Of a DNA stretch of 38,885 nucleotides, positions 27,364-36,343 are shown piece by piece; within the stretch, counting starts at the first letter, position 1, and the number at the start of each line of letters is the position of its first letter. The position numbers and the translations under genes are program-made. The notes below the pieces were generated by a model. That model did no database searches, was not told the origin of the DNA, and saw nothing but the letters and a program-made list of their open reading frames with translations. The stretch is from Opitutia bacterium (lineage in GTDB: Bacteria > Verrucomicrobiota > Verrucomicrobiia > Opitutales > Seribacteraceae): positions 1-38,885 of the forward strand of contig JABGWD010000455.1 in the NCBI GenBank assembly GCA_018645725.1, in the 5' to 3' direction.

Positions 27364-28415
27364 CTGCGAAGCGTCACTTCTCCCGCCTGTACGATCCGCA
27401 CCCGACCGTTTCTCAGTTTGACCCGAAGGCCTCCGGACAAATCTATTCCCATGGCCTTGCCGGTAATCTTTTCCTTGCCCATGGAAATTTGAACCTTCTG
27501 CCCGGCCAAGGCATCCCACTCGTTCCATTTTTCCATCAAGGCGCTTTCTATGCCTCCCGTCACACAATCCTCGTAGGCATCCAGAGTTGTCTTGATGATC
27601 TTTGCTGCAATCTCGTGAATTCGAAAGGTTTGTCCCGTTGCGCTCTCTATGGAGGTAGCGATTTTCGCCAAGGATGCAGGGAACCTGGATTTCGGGCAGT
27701 TGACGTTAAGCCCAATTCCGAAGACAAGCGATCTCACGCGCTCGCAATCGATCGAAGCCTCGGTCAGCATTCCTCCAATCTTCTTTTGTTCATATACGAG
27801 ATCGTTTGGCCATTTGACGGATATTCCTTCGATTCCGGTCAATGAGCGAAGGAGCATGGCAATCTTCAGGCCTTGCCACAGGGTAAAGGATCGAAGCTTG
27901 ATCAGGTCGACGTCAGGCCTGAATCCCATTGACAGGTAAAGGTTTCCTCCTTTCGGACTGTGCCAACTTCGGCCCAGTCGACCTCTTCCCTTCTTTTGGG
28001 TGTTGGCAAGAACGGCAAAAGGAGCTTTTTCCCCATTCGCCAAGAGCCTTTCCGCTTCTGAGTTCGTACTGTCCAATTCATCGTGGACGAAAACCTTGCA
28101 GCTCTTGCGGCACTCCTTCAACCAGGCTTCAAGCAAGGGTTGGTTGAGAAGGTTCGGTTCGGCTACCAGCCGATAACCGCGGTTTTGGGAGGCATCGATC
28201 GACAAGCCCGCTTGGCGCAGTTTGTCGACTCTCGACCAAACGCCCACACGGGACATCTTCAGTTTTTGAGCCATGATGCTTCCGGAGACGTAATGGGGAG
28301 ATGCTGCAAGCAGCATCCTCAAAACGTAACTGCTTGGGTTTTCGGTTTTTTTTACCCGGGCTTTCCCCTTGGCTGGTGGAACGCTCTTTCTCTTACCCGG
28401 CGGATACTTCGACAC
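27360..28415 (-). CDS. birA: Biotin--[acetyl-CoA-carboxylase] ligase with N-terminal HTH domain
   Basis: HTH-like N-terminus (SGSIMAQKLKMSRVGVWSRVDKLRQAGLSI), ELDSTNSEAERL, KKGRGRLGRSWHSPKGGNLYLSM, SVKWPNDLVYEQKKIGGML, GIGLNVN. Confidence 0.96.
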   Translation of the reverse strand: MSKYPPGKRKSVPPAKGKARVKKTENPSSYVLRMLLAASPHYVSGSIMAQKLKMSRVGVWSRVDKLRQAGLSIDASQNRGYRLVAEPNLLNQPLLEAWLKECRKSCKVFVHDELDSTNSEAERLLANGEKAPFAVLANTQKKGRGRLGRSWHSPKGGNLYLSMGFRPDVDLIKLRSFTLWQGLKIAMLLRSLTGIEGISVKWPNDLVYEQKKIGGMLTEASIDCERVRSLVFGIGLNVNCPKSRFPASLAKIATSIESATGQTFRIHEIAAKIIKTTLDAYEDCVTGGIESALMEKWNEWDALAGQKVQISMGKEKITGKAMGIDLSGGLRVKLRNGRVRIVQAGEVTLRR

Positions 28416-28423
28416 GGTTCCGG

Positions 28424-29356
28424 TTAGTTGCGGGATTGGATCCAGTCCAGTCCCAAATCAAGCCAGCGACTTGCGTGAACGGGCGCACCGGTTGAAATGA
28501 AATGAGGTTTGGCTTGAGCATAGAGCGAAATGTTTTTTTCATTAATTCCACCGCTTGCTTCCAAAATGGCTCGGTCATGGTTCAGGTTCACTGCCTTTGC
28601 GATGTCATCCGGCGAGAAATTATCCAGCAAAACCGCGTCTGCTCCTCCTTGCAGTACCGCATCGAGTTGATCAAGGCCGTCCACCTCGACTTCCACGAGG
28701 AATCCGGGCTGGCTTTTCTTCAAGTCCCTCACGAACAATTCCAATTTTGCCGGGTTGTCCACGGAGGCTGCAGCCAAATGATTGTCCTTGGCCAAAATTC
28801 GATCGTAGAGACCCATCCGGTGATTGTAACCTCCTCCGCATCCAGTTGCGTATTTTTCGAGAGACCTCAAGCCCGGGGTGGTTTTACGAGTGTCCAGGAG
28901 TCCCACCCCATGCTGTTCGATCAGGCTGACGAAACGTTTTGTCCCGGTTGCAATGCCACAGAGTTTTTGCAGGAAATTCAGGACCGTCCTTTCGATCAAG
29001 AGAATCTGGGATTGGGGCCCGATCAGGGTCCCTATGGATTGGCCCGGTTGCGCTTCGGTCCCATCGTCCAGGTTTTCATGCAAGGTAACTTCACCTGCTC
29101 CAAAGGCGTCGGCTATGAGGGGAATGAGCTTGATCCCACAGACGATCATGGGCTCGCGGACCACAATCATGGCTTTTCCCTTACCCGATATTTTGCAGGC
29201 ACTCGAGGTGACGTCCCTCGCTTGGCGAGAACCGTCAATTTGCCCGAGTTCTTCCATTAGGCAAAGACGAAGCTGGGAGGAGATGAAACCCTCATCGAGT
29301 TCTTCCCAAGAAATTCTCTTCTTGAATTGACTGAGGGAGGGTGGGGAGGTTCTCAC
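28424..29356 (-). CDS. nadC: Nicotinate-nucleotide pyrophosphorylase (carboxylating)
   Basis: ERTVLNFLQKLCGIATGTKRFV, LLDTRKTTPGLRSLEKYATGCGGGYNHRMGLYDRILAKDNHL, VEVEVDGLDQL, ASGGINEKNI; GTG start overlapping the purA stop (GTGA). Confidence 0.97.
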   Translation of the reverse strand: MRTSPPSLSQFKKRISWEELDEGFISSQLRLCLMEELGQIDGSRQARDVTSSACKISGKGKAMIVVREPMIVCGIKLIPLIADAFGAGEVTLHENLDDGTEAQPGQSIGTLIGPQSQILLIERTVLNFLQKLCGIATGTKRFVSLIEQHGVGLLDTRKTTPGLRSLEKYATGCGGGYNHRMGLYDRILAKDNHLAAASVDNPAKLELFVRDLKKSQPGFLVEVEVDGLDQLDAVLQGGADAVLLDNFSPDDIAKAVNLNHDRAILEASGGINEKNISLYAQAKPHFISTGAPVHASRWLDLGLDWIQSRN

Positions 29357-30930
29357 GTCGGTCGGGAAACGGAGTGGGTGAAGCTTTCTTCGGTCATGAG
29401 TTTTTCAGTGGGAGGAACGTCCGAGATGATTTGCCCGGGATCCGGGCCAACTCCGATAAACCGGATTTGTGGCAGTTTGAAGTCATCATGGCCCTCGGGG
29501 TAGGCTACCTCGAGAAGACTTCCAACCATCCGGCATAGGTAGGCCTTGGCCTCCTTGGGGAGCTGGTGGTATGAAGTGATGGAGCCGAGGTCTTCTTTCC
29601 ATCCGTCCAACGTTTCATAAACGGGCTCAAGGGTTTGGCGGATTTCTTCGCTTCGCGGGACGCTCGTGGTCAGCGTTCCGTCAGGATAACGGTAGGCAGT
29701 GCAAATCCTTAACTTTTCCTCCCAGCCTTGATCCATCGAGAGAGCATCGAGCTTGTTGATGACCAATTCGTCAAAACCGCCATAGCGCAGGGCATTTCCT
29801 TTCTCTACGGAATCAAACCATCCGACCATTCGTTGGCGGCCGGTAGACGTGCCGAATTCCAATTTGGCTAGCTTTTTGCCAAGACGATCGACTTCGTGAT
29901 CGATTTGAGTGAGGAAATGATGAGTCCCGACTTTGGTGTCATAGGCCTTGCAGCAACCGATTTCCTTCACGTCCTGAAGCGGAATCCCTCCGGAATGAAA
30001 CAGTTCTGCTCCGGTCGTATGGGAAGCCGTTACGTTCGGAGTGAACCCGTGCCTCTTGTCCAGCCAGTAGGCTTGGCCAAATTCAGCCACCACGGGCCGT
30101 CCGGACTTTTTGCTTTCGAGCAGGACCGCGCGAACGTCGCCGATACTGGAAGCGAGTTTGCTCCCGGCTTGCCAATAGACTTCCTCGAGCAAGTCGAATT
30201 CCAAGCCAAAGCAATCTTTCCCTTGAAAACGCGTGAAGTCAAATTCACCGGGAGAGAAAATCCCTTCCTCTACCGACTCCTTGTTTGCCCGTAGTTCCGT
30301 TTCGTTAAGCTTCTCGAAGAATGAACACCAATCCTCTTCGGAAACCTTGCAGACGTGACGGATCGTGTCCAATGCTCTTTGGACCCGCCCTTGTAACGCG
30401 GATGCAAATAGTTTCCTGTCTTGCTTGAAGGCAAGATAGAATATTTGCCACTGACCTGTCTCGTCCGAATAGGCCGGGCTTATGCCTCGCCCCGTTGACC
30501 CTCTGCTCTCCATCCCGAGCTGCTTGACCCTGTAGTTTTCCCATGCCAAATCGAGGAGTCTGTGGGTCAGATCGCTTACTTGGGCTTTTTCGTCTATGAG
30601 CAAGCGGGGCAAAACGGAAATGTTTCTTGCTTCCAATGGCTTGGCTTCCCAAAAAAACTTCCGAGGGTCTGCTACGACGCCGGCTCCAATAAGGAGCTTT
30701 TGCACACGCGGATTCCCCACTCCCGACGGCAGCAAGTTGAGTTTGAGCCCAGCGGCGGTGTGGCCGGCGTTTGCTCCGCCGTTCACCTTCATCACGCCGG
30801 CGGCAGGTTCTCCGGAATCGTTTTCGATTTGCTCGAGGATCTCGTGGACGACCCGTCCTTTTCCTTCGTCTCCCATGCTGATTCCGGATACGGAAAAAAG
30901 GTTCGTTTCCATACTATTTCCCATCTTCAT
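29353..30930 (-). CDS. Adenylosuccinate synthetase-like protein, divergent
   Basis: SMGDEGKGRVV, VNGGANAGHTAAG, RGSTGRGISPAYSDE, LDKRHGFTPNVTASHTTGAEL, KLEFGTSTGRQRMVGWFD. Confidence 0.85.
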   Translation of the reverse strand: MKMGNSMETNLFSVSGISMGDEGKGRVVHEILEQIENDSGEPAAGVMKVNGGANAGHTAAGLKLNLLPSGVGNPRVQKLLIGAGVVADPRKFFWEAKPLEARNISVLPRLLIDEKAQVSDLTHRLLDLAWENYRVKQLGMESRGSTGRGISPAYSDETGQWQIFYLAFKQDRKLFASALQGRVQRALDTIRHVCKVSEEDWCSFFEKLNETELRANKESVEEGIFSPGEFDFTRFQGKDCFGLEFDLLEEVYWQAGSKLASSIGDVRAVLLESKKSGRPVVAEFGQAYWLDKRHGFTPNVTASHTTGAELFHSGGIPLQDVKEIGCCKAYDTKVGTHHFLTQIDHEVDRLGKKLAKLEFGTSTGRQRMVGWFDSVEKGNALRYGGFDELVINKLDALSMDQGWEEKLRICTAYRYPDGTLTTSVPRSEEIRQTLEPVYETLDGWKEDLGSITSYHQLPKEAKAYLCRMVGSLLEVAYPEGHDDFKLPQIRFIGVGPDPGQIISDVPPTEKLMTEESFTHSVSRPT

Positions 30931-30957
30931 GATAAGGTCAGTTAGACGGAGGGAAAA

Positions 30958-32511
30958 TCAGGATCGAGCGAAGTCGCTTCTCTTTACCTCAATGACGTCA
31001 TGGGGTGAAGATTCCTTTTGCCCAGCGGGGGTAACTTGTACGAATCGGGCTCGTTCCCGGAGGGCGTTTATGTCTTCCGCTCCCAAATATCCCAATCCGG
31101 CCCGCAATCCTCCGGCAAGGCTTTCGACTGTTTCGCTGACCGATCCCGCTACTTCCTTGAGGGCTTCGATTCCTTCCGGGGTACTTTTTGAGCTCAAGTC
31201 TTCCTTCTGGTGACCATAGCGAGCGGCGGATCCGTCCTTCATCGCTTCCATACTTCCCATCCCCCGGTACTGTTTGTAGTACTTGCCTTCGATTTCGACG
31301 ATTCTGCCGGGCGCCTCCTTGCAACCCGCCAAAAGACCTCCGCAAATAACGGCTTGCGCCATCGTGAGGGCCTTGACGATGTCCCCCGACTTGGTGATTC
31401 CTCCGTCCGCCAAAATAGCCGATCCTTTCTTGCGGGCGCCCAAGGATGCCGCGTACAAAGCGCTCATTTGCGGCACTCCTACGCCGGCGACCACTCTGGT
31501 TGTGCATATGGAACCGGGGCCTTGTCCGACTTTTATTGCGTGAGCCCCGGCATTGGCGAGAAATTCGACTCCTTCTCCCGAAGTCACGTTGCCCGCCATG
31601 ATGGTCAAATCCGGAAAGGATTCCCTGATGAATTTTGTGGCGTCACCCACTCCTTTCGTATGCCCATGGGCCGTCGAGACCGCAACGACATCGAGCCCTT
31701 GTTCGACCATTTCATCGATATGGGTATGCAAATTGTCCCGATCAATCTCTCCGTCTTGCTTCCGGGGGACCGAAACCGCGGCTCCGCAGAGCAGACGGAA
31801 CTTGGAGTCACGCGCCGGCTTAACGTGCTCACGGCTTTCTTCCATGATGCGTTCGATGTCGCTAAGCGTGTAAAGCCCCCGCAGTCGGTCCTCCTTGTCC
31901 ACGACCAAAAGTTTGTGGATTCCCATATGCTGGCTGAAAAAGCGATCTGCAGTTGTGATCGGATCGTTTCCGATTTCATCCTCGCGAATCGTGTAGACCT
32001 CGTTTCTGGCAAGCATGCCCTCGGTCACCTTGCGATCGCGATATCTTTGCTTGACCACTCGGCCGGGGAGGAGTCCGAGCAACTTTCCTTTTTCGTCCAC
32101 GATGGGAAAGGTTTTGAATTGGAAATGCTTTTCGTCAATCAGCTCGATGATGTCCCCGATATGCTTGTCTGCGGTTATGGTTATGGGGTTTTGAATAAGG
32201 CCGTGAACGTGATACTTGACCCGGGCGACTTCCTTGGCCTGCTGGCGGTTGCTCATATTGTAGTGGATCAGGCCGATTCCTCCGCAAAGAGCCATTGCGA
32301 TGGCCATTTCGGACTCGGTCACCGTGTCCATGTCCGAGGACAGAATGGGAATGCTCAGTTTGATTGCCTCGGAAAGGGAAGTTTCGAGACGGACCTCTCT
32401 TGGCACGACTTCGGAGTAGCGAGTTGCCAGAGAAACGTCGTCAAATGTCAGGCCGGTTGGGAGACATCGTTTGAAGAAATCATCAGCCTTTAGGTAAAAG
32501 TCATCATCCAT
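30958..32511 (-). CDS. guaB: Inosine-5'-monophosphate dehydrogenase with CBS domains
   Basis: [83 protein letters not shown] upstream of ATG. Confidence 0.97.
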   Translation of the reverse strand: MDDDFYLKADDFFKRCLPTGLTFDDVSLATRYSEVVPREVRLETSLSEAIKLSIPILSSDMDTVTESEMAIAMALCGGIGLIHYNMSNRQQAKEVARVKYHVHGLIQNPITITADKHIGDIIELIDEKHFQFKTFPIVDEKGKLLGLLPGRVVKQRYRDRKVTEGMLARNEVYTIREDEIGNDPITTADRFFSQHMGIHKLLVVDKEDRLRGLYTLSDIERIMEESREHVKPARDSKFRLLCGAAVSVPRKQDGEIDRDNLHTHIDEMVEQGLDVVAVSTAHGHTKGVGDATKFIRESFPDLTIMAGNVTSGEGVEFLANAGAHAIKVGQGPGSICTTRVVAGVGVPQMSALYAASLGARKKGSAILADGGITKSGDIVKALTMAQAVICGGLLAGCKEAPGRIVEIEGKYYKQYRGMGSMEAMKDGSAARYGHQKEDLSSKSTPEGIEALKEVAGSVSETVESLAGGLRAGLGYLGAEDINALRERARFVQVTPAGQKESSPHDVIEVKRSDFARS

Positions 32512-32542
32512 AATTCGTCCTTACGTCATCGTATGAGTATGT

Positions 32543-32573
32543 TGTATATGATAGAAAGCATTTATTCCCTCAA
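32543..32573 (-). promoter_or_regulatory. Putative sigma-70-like promoter for guaB (TTGAGG / TATACA, 19-nt spacer)
   Basis: In the 71-bp divergent guaB/menC spacer; hexamers match the consensus only partially and the spacer is long. Confidence 0.2.
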
Positions 32574-32582
32574 GAATATTCC

Positions 32583-33527
32583 ATGAACGCATCCCGTCAG
32601 TTTCGTATTTATGATGAAAAATTCGCTTTTCCCCTGCGGACGGCGCACGGGGTATGGGAGCGGCGCAGGAGCATGATTCTGAGAGAGGAAAAGGACAATG
32701 GTCTTGTTTCTTACGGCGAAGTTGCGCCGACCCCTGGTTTTGCCGATTGCAGTCTTGACGATTTTTTGCCCGAGGGCCGGGCTTGGGTTCGTGGGGAGAG
32801 CCCGAACCACAGTCCGCTTTTTCTTTCCGCTCTCTCCTGTCTTTCGAGTGAAATTTGGCAACCGGTCGATGGTTTTGAAAAAAAGCCCGTGCTTTGCGCC
32901 GGGCTTGATGCTTCGGGGGAGAACGCTCCTTCCCACACGCGAAAAAGAAAAATAGGCTTGGGTTCTCTCAAAGACGAAATTGATGAGATTCTTGGGTGGA
33001 TGTCGAATTTGCCTGACCGGAGCAAGGTGCGGCTTGATGCAAACGGGTCTCTGAACGTCGAGTCGCTCCGGTTGTGGATCGATGCGCTGGAAGGGGAGAG
33101 CAGATTGGAATTTGTCGAGCAACCTCTCCCGGACGCTCAATTCGATGACTTGAAACTTCTTTCCCGCGAGACTTCCGTCCTCTTTGCTCTCGACGAGACA
33201 ATCGTTTCCGCGGGAGGACCGGAAGCTTTGAGGCAAAGAGGTTGGGAGGGGTATTGCGTGATCAAACCGTCTCTCATCCCTGATTGGAGGGAAACCATTC
33301 GATTCATCAAGTCGGAATCCGAAAAATCAATCGTGTCCACTGTTTTCGAAAGTCCTTTTGGCTATGAAGCGGTTTGTCGGTGCGCGTCCCATTCCATTGC
33401 CGTTGCCGGGCTGGATCGGTCTTTGTTTCGGGGCAACTCGAAAGAGTTCGTTGAACATCACGCCCGTCCTTTGATCCCGAATGCGGTGGGTATTCGCCAA
33501 TTGGACCAACTCTGGGCATCCTTATGA
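32583..33527 (+). CDS. menC: o-Succinylbenzoate synthase-like enolase superfamily protein
   Basis: VRLDANGSLNVESLRLWIDALE, LEFVEQPLPD, LFALDETI, GYCVIKPSLI; overlaps a MenE-like gene by ATGA. Confidence 0.85.
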   Translation: MNASRQFRIYDEKFAFPLRTAHGVWERRRSMILREEKDNGLVSYGEVAPTPGFADCSLDDFLPEGRAWVRGESPNHSPLFLSALSCLSSEIWQPVDGFEKKPVLCAGLDASGENAPSHTRKRKIGLGSLKDEIDEILGWMSNLPDRSKVRLDANGSLNVESLRLWIDALEGESRLEFVEQPLPDAQFDDLKLLSRETSVLFALDETIVSAGGPEALRQRGWEGYCVIKPSLIPDWRETIRFIKSESEKSIVSTVFESPFGYEAVCRCASHSIAVAGLDRSLFRGNSKEFVEHHARPLIPNAVGIRQLDQLWASL

Positions 33528-34654
33528 CAGACCGGTATCCCATTCGGTTCGATCTCTGGCTCGATCCCGACAATGACCCGAATGATCCCAGGCTTCTTTT
33601 TGCAAAGAAGACTCTTGGTCTTTTTGAGGATATTTCCGCGGTTGATTTTACGCGGGGAAAGCCGATGGATTTGTCGGGCATGGATCTTTCCGGTTTTCCG
33701 AATGCTCAACTCCTGGCTTTTGACACCGGAGGAACGTCAGGAAAAACTTCCAAAGTAATTCACTCGACCGATACGCTTTCCCGGGCGGTCGAAGGATTGC
33801 AGTCCAAAATCGGATTCGATCCGATTTCATCCGTTTGTTGCCTGCCATTGCATCACTTGGGTGGATGGATGCAGGTTCACCGAGCTATTCGGACGTCTGG
33901 TTCCGTCTTCTTTTGTTCCTATCGTGATCTTGGTGACGATCGGTTGGGCTCAAAGCTCAAGGATCGTTGGTTGTCCTTGGTTCCAACCCAACTTTTCCAT
34001 CTGCTCAAGTCCCCCCCAGTCGTCAAGAACCTAAGACGAGCCAAAGGTATATTCGTCGGTGGAGCGGCGATGAGCGCAAAACTGATTGACTTGTGCCGGA
34101 AAGAGAATCTCCCTATTTGGCCCACTTACGGAATGAGTGAGACGGCGGGAATGATAACGTTGCTTTCAGCAGATGAATTTCTCAACGGGCGGGAGGGAGT
34201 GGGGAAAGCGCTGCCTCACGCCGATTTGTGTTTGCCGGCTGACAAGAACAGAATATCGGTGAAGGCAAAAAGCCTTTGTTTGGCGAAACCTCCCGATACG
34301 TTTGGTCCGGGGGATTCCTTTCAAACCGAGGACTATGGGGAAGTCGATCGGTTGGGTTATTGGAAAGTGCTAGGAAGGGGGGACCGGGTTATCGTAACCG
34401 GTGGCGAACAAGTTGATCCTGGTTTTGTTGAGAAGGCCATCTTGGATACGGGCTTGGTCGAGCAGTGCCTGGTCATGGGTATCAAGGATGAGCAGTGGGG
34501 GCAAAGGGTGACGGCATACCTGTCGCCCTCGGGGGCGGATTTGAGCCGTATCAAGGAACTTGTCCGGGTAACCGTTTTCGGGGCAAACTATCCGAAAGAA
34601 TGGATTCTTGCGGACGAACTTCCCTTGTCGGAAATGGGCAAGCCTCTGCTTTGA
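33524..34654 (+). CDS. menE: o-Succinylbenzoate--CoA ligase-like, compact ANL-superfamily enzyme
   Basis: FDTGGTSGKTSKVIHS (A3-like), FVGGAAMSAKLIDLC, PIWPTYGMSETAGMI, FQTEDYGEVDRLGYWKVLGRGDRVIVTGGEQVDPGFVE, LPLSEMGKPLL; 376 aa; coupled to menC. Confidence 0.82.
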   Translation: MTDRYPIRFDLWLDPDNDPNDPRLLFAKKTLGLFEDISAVDFTRGKPMDLSGMDLSGFPNAQLLAFDTGGTSGKTSKVIHSTDTLSRAVEGLQSKIGFDPISSVCCLPLHHLGGWMQVHRAIRTSGSVFFCSYRDLGDDRLGSKLKDRWLSLVPTQLFHLLKSPPVVKNLRRAKGIFVGGAAMSAKLIDLCRKENLPIWPTYGMSETAGMITLLSADEFLNGREGVGKALPHADLCLPADKNRISVKAKSLCLAKPPDTFGPGDSFQTEDYGEVDRLGYWKVLGRGDRVIVTGGEQVDPGFVEKAILDTGLVEQCLVMGIKDEQWGQRVTAYLSPSGADLSRIKELVRVTVFGANYPKEWILADELPLSEMGKPLL

Positions 34655-34655
34655 A

Positions 34656-35231
34656 TCAAATCTTTTCTACGATTTGGTCGGCCAATCCGTATTCGATGGC
34701 CTCCTTGGCGTTCAAGTAAAAGTCACGATCCGTATCAAGTTGGATTTTCTCCAAATCTTGACCGGAGGTCTTTGCCAAAATGCCGTTTAACTCCTCCCTG
34801 AGTTTCTCCATCTCCTCGGCTTGAATGTTAATGTCTACGGCGGCGGCAACCATCCGGCCGGTGATGAGAGGCTGGTGGATGAGAACTCTTGAATGAGGGT
34901 ACAAGTAGCGCTTTCCTTTTGTCGCGCCGCAAAGGAGAATCGATCCCATGCTCGCTGCCATTCCGGTTACAACTACCTTGATGGGGGAGCTGATGAGCTG
35001 CATTGTGTCAAAGATAGCCATCCCCGCAGTAATCGATCCACCCGGGGAATTAATGTAGAAGGTGATTTCCTTTCCTGGCTCGGAGGCTTCCAAGAAGAGA
35101 AGCTTTTCCGTCAGATCTCTTGCCGATCGATCGCTTACTTCTCCCCACAGAAATATCTTTCGTTCCTCAAGAAACTTGCTTTGAATCATTTCGGTGACGG
35201 AATCACGCTTTTTGTCTTTGTCTTCGCTCAT
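34656..35231 (-). CDS. clpP: ATP-dependent Clp protease proteolytic subunit
   Basis: FYINSPGGSITAGMAIFDTMQ, GMAASMGSILLCGATKGKRYLYPHSRVLIHQPL, DTDRDFYLNAKEAIEYGLAD; start set at MSEDKDKK (ATG 35231). Confidence 0.97.
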   Translation of the reverse strand: MSEDKDKKRDSVTEMIQSKFLEERKIFLWGEVSDRSARDLTEKLLFLEASEPGKEITFYINSPGGSITAGMAIFDTMQLISSPIKVVVTGMAASMGSILLCGATKGKRYLYPHSRVLIHQPLITGRMVAAAVDINIQAEEMEKLREELNGILAKTSGQDLEKIQLDTDRDFYLNAKEAIEYGLADQIVEKI

Positions 35232-35259
35232 AAAAATATTTGCATTTACTCTAGGGAAA

Positions 35260-35715
35260 TTAATTGGAAGAGTCGAGCATCTCAATGCGTCTCGAATGCC
35301 TGCCCCCTTCAAAGGTCGCATTCAACCAGGCGTCCACGATCTCAAGCGCGAGTTCCTTCGGGATTTGTCTTTGGCCGAGGGAAAGCACGTTCGCATCGTT
35401 ATGTTCCTTGGCTAACTTGGCAGTCTCAACGGACCAACAAAGTGCACACCTGATTCCCCTGACCTTGTTTGCCGCCATTGCTTCTCCGTTTCCGCTTCCC
35501 CCTAGCACTATACCCAAATCGCACAAGCCTTCGGCCACAGCCTCGGCTGCAGGACGGATGAAATCGGGGTAGTCAACGGATTCTTCGGAGAAAGTGCCAA
35601 AATCCTTGGTCTGGTAGCCTTTTTCCAGAAGGAAGGAATTTATTGCTTCCTTGTAAGCGAAACCGGCGTGGTCAGTCCCTAAAGCGATACTAGTGGTTTT
35701 GCTATCGATAGTCAT
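35260..35715 (-). CDS. rpiB: Ribose-5-phosphate isomerase B (RpiB/LacAB family), Glu-type active site
   Basis: IALGTDHAGFAYKEAI, YPDF, GIVLGGSGNGEAMAANKVRGIRCALCWSVETAKLAKEHNDANVLSLG. Confidence 0.92.
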   Translation of the reverse strand: MTIDSKTTSIALGTDHAGFAYKEAINSFLLEKGYQTKDFGTFSEESVDYPDFIRPAAEAVAEGLCDLGIVLGGSGNGEAMAANKVRGIRCALCWSVETAKLAKEHNDANVLSLGQRQIPKELALEIVDAWLNATFEGGRHSRRIEMLDSSN

Positions 35716-35764
35716 CTTTTTAGCCTAGCTTGAATAGGGCGGCGGCGGGAAAGGACAAGAAGAA

Positions 35765-35779
35765 AACCCGCCTCGGGCT
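35765..35779 (-). terminator. Possible intrinsic terminator after sufT
   Basis: Reverse strand AGCCCG-AGG-CGGGTT followed by TTCTTCTT; ~6-bp stem with one G-T pair, overlapping the sufT stop codon. Confidence 0.3.
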
Positions 35780-36329
35780 AAATTAGTCCCAATTCCATCT
35801 TCCCTTCTTCCGAAATCAAGTCTTGGGTCCATGGGGGATCCCAGACGATCTCGACCTCTGCATCATCAATTCCGGGAAGTTCCAAAACCTTGCCCTTCAC
35901 GTCTTCCGCAATGACGGGTCCCATCCCACAGCCCGGGGCCGTCAAGGTGAGATCGACGAAGGCGACCCTTCCCTTCTCTTCGACATCCTCAATTTCAATG
36001 CGATAAATGAGACCCAGGTCAACGACGTTAACGGGTATTTCCGGATCAAAGACAGACTTCAGGTTTTCCTTGATTTGTTCGACGCTTGCCGGTTCCTGAT
36101 TGCCTTCTTGAGCTTTGGGAAGAGATTTGGTCGCCGTTTCCCCAAGAGCATCGGAATCTTTGGCGGCTATCCTGTACATGCCCTGAAGTGTCATGACGGT
36201 GAAGTTTCCGCCGAGACGATGGGTAACGGTAACTTTTTCTCCCTGGGACAGATTGAATTCCTCGCCATGGGGAATCAAGGTCGCCGTTACGTCTCTGGTC
36301 AGTTCTATTTCTTCTTGGTGTGTGGACAT
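35778..36329 (-). CDS. sufT: SufT-like Fe-S assembly protein (DUF59/MIP18 domain)
   Basis: LIPHGEEFNLSQGEKVTVTHRLGGNFTVMTLQGMYRIAAKDSDALG followed by DUF59 (VFDPEIPVNVVDLGLIYRIEIE...LTAPGCGMGPVIAEDVKGKV); start set at ATG 36329. Confidence 0.88.
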   Translation of the reverse strand: MSTHQEEIELTRDVTATLIPHGEEFNLSQGEKVTVTHRLGGNFTVMTLQGMYRIAAKDSDALGETATKSLPKAQEGNQEPASVEQIKENLKSVFDPEIPVNVVDLGLIYRIEIEDVEEKGRVAFVDLTLTAPGCGMGPVIAEDVKGKVLELPGIDDAEVEIVWDPPWTQDLISEEGKMELGLI

Positions 36330-36343
36330 GACTTGAAATCCGG

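Noticed and set aside
29353-30930. PurA-like gene considered as phage-type PurZ (2-aminoadenine synthesis)
   Set aside because: It keeps the GDEGKG Asp that PurZ replaces, sits beside guaB and nadC, and no other Z-genome gene is present
31210-32493. 427-aa plus-strand ORF antisense to guaB
   Set aside because: Lies entirely within guaB in a shadow frame, shows no recognisable motif, and the minus-strand frame is clearly IMPDH
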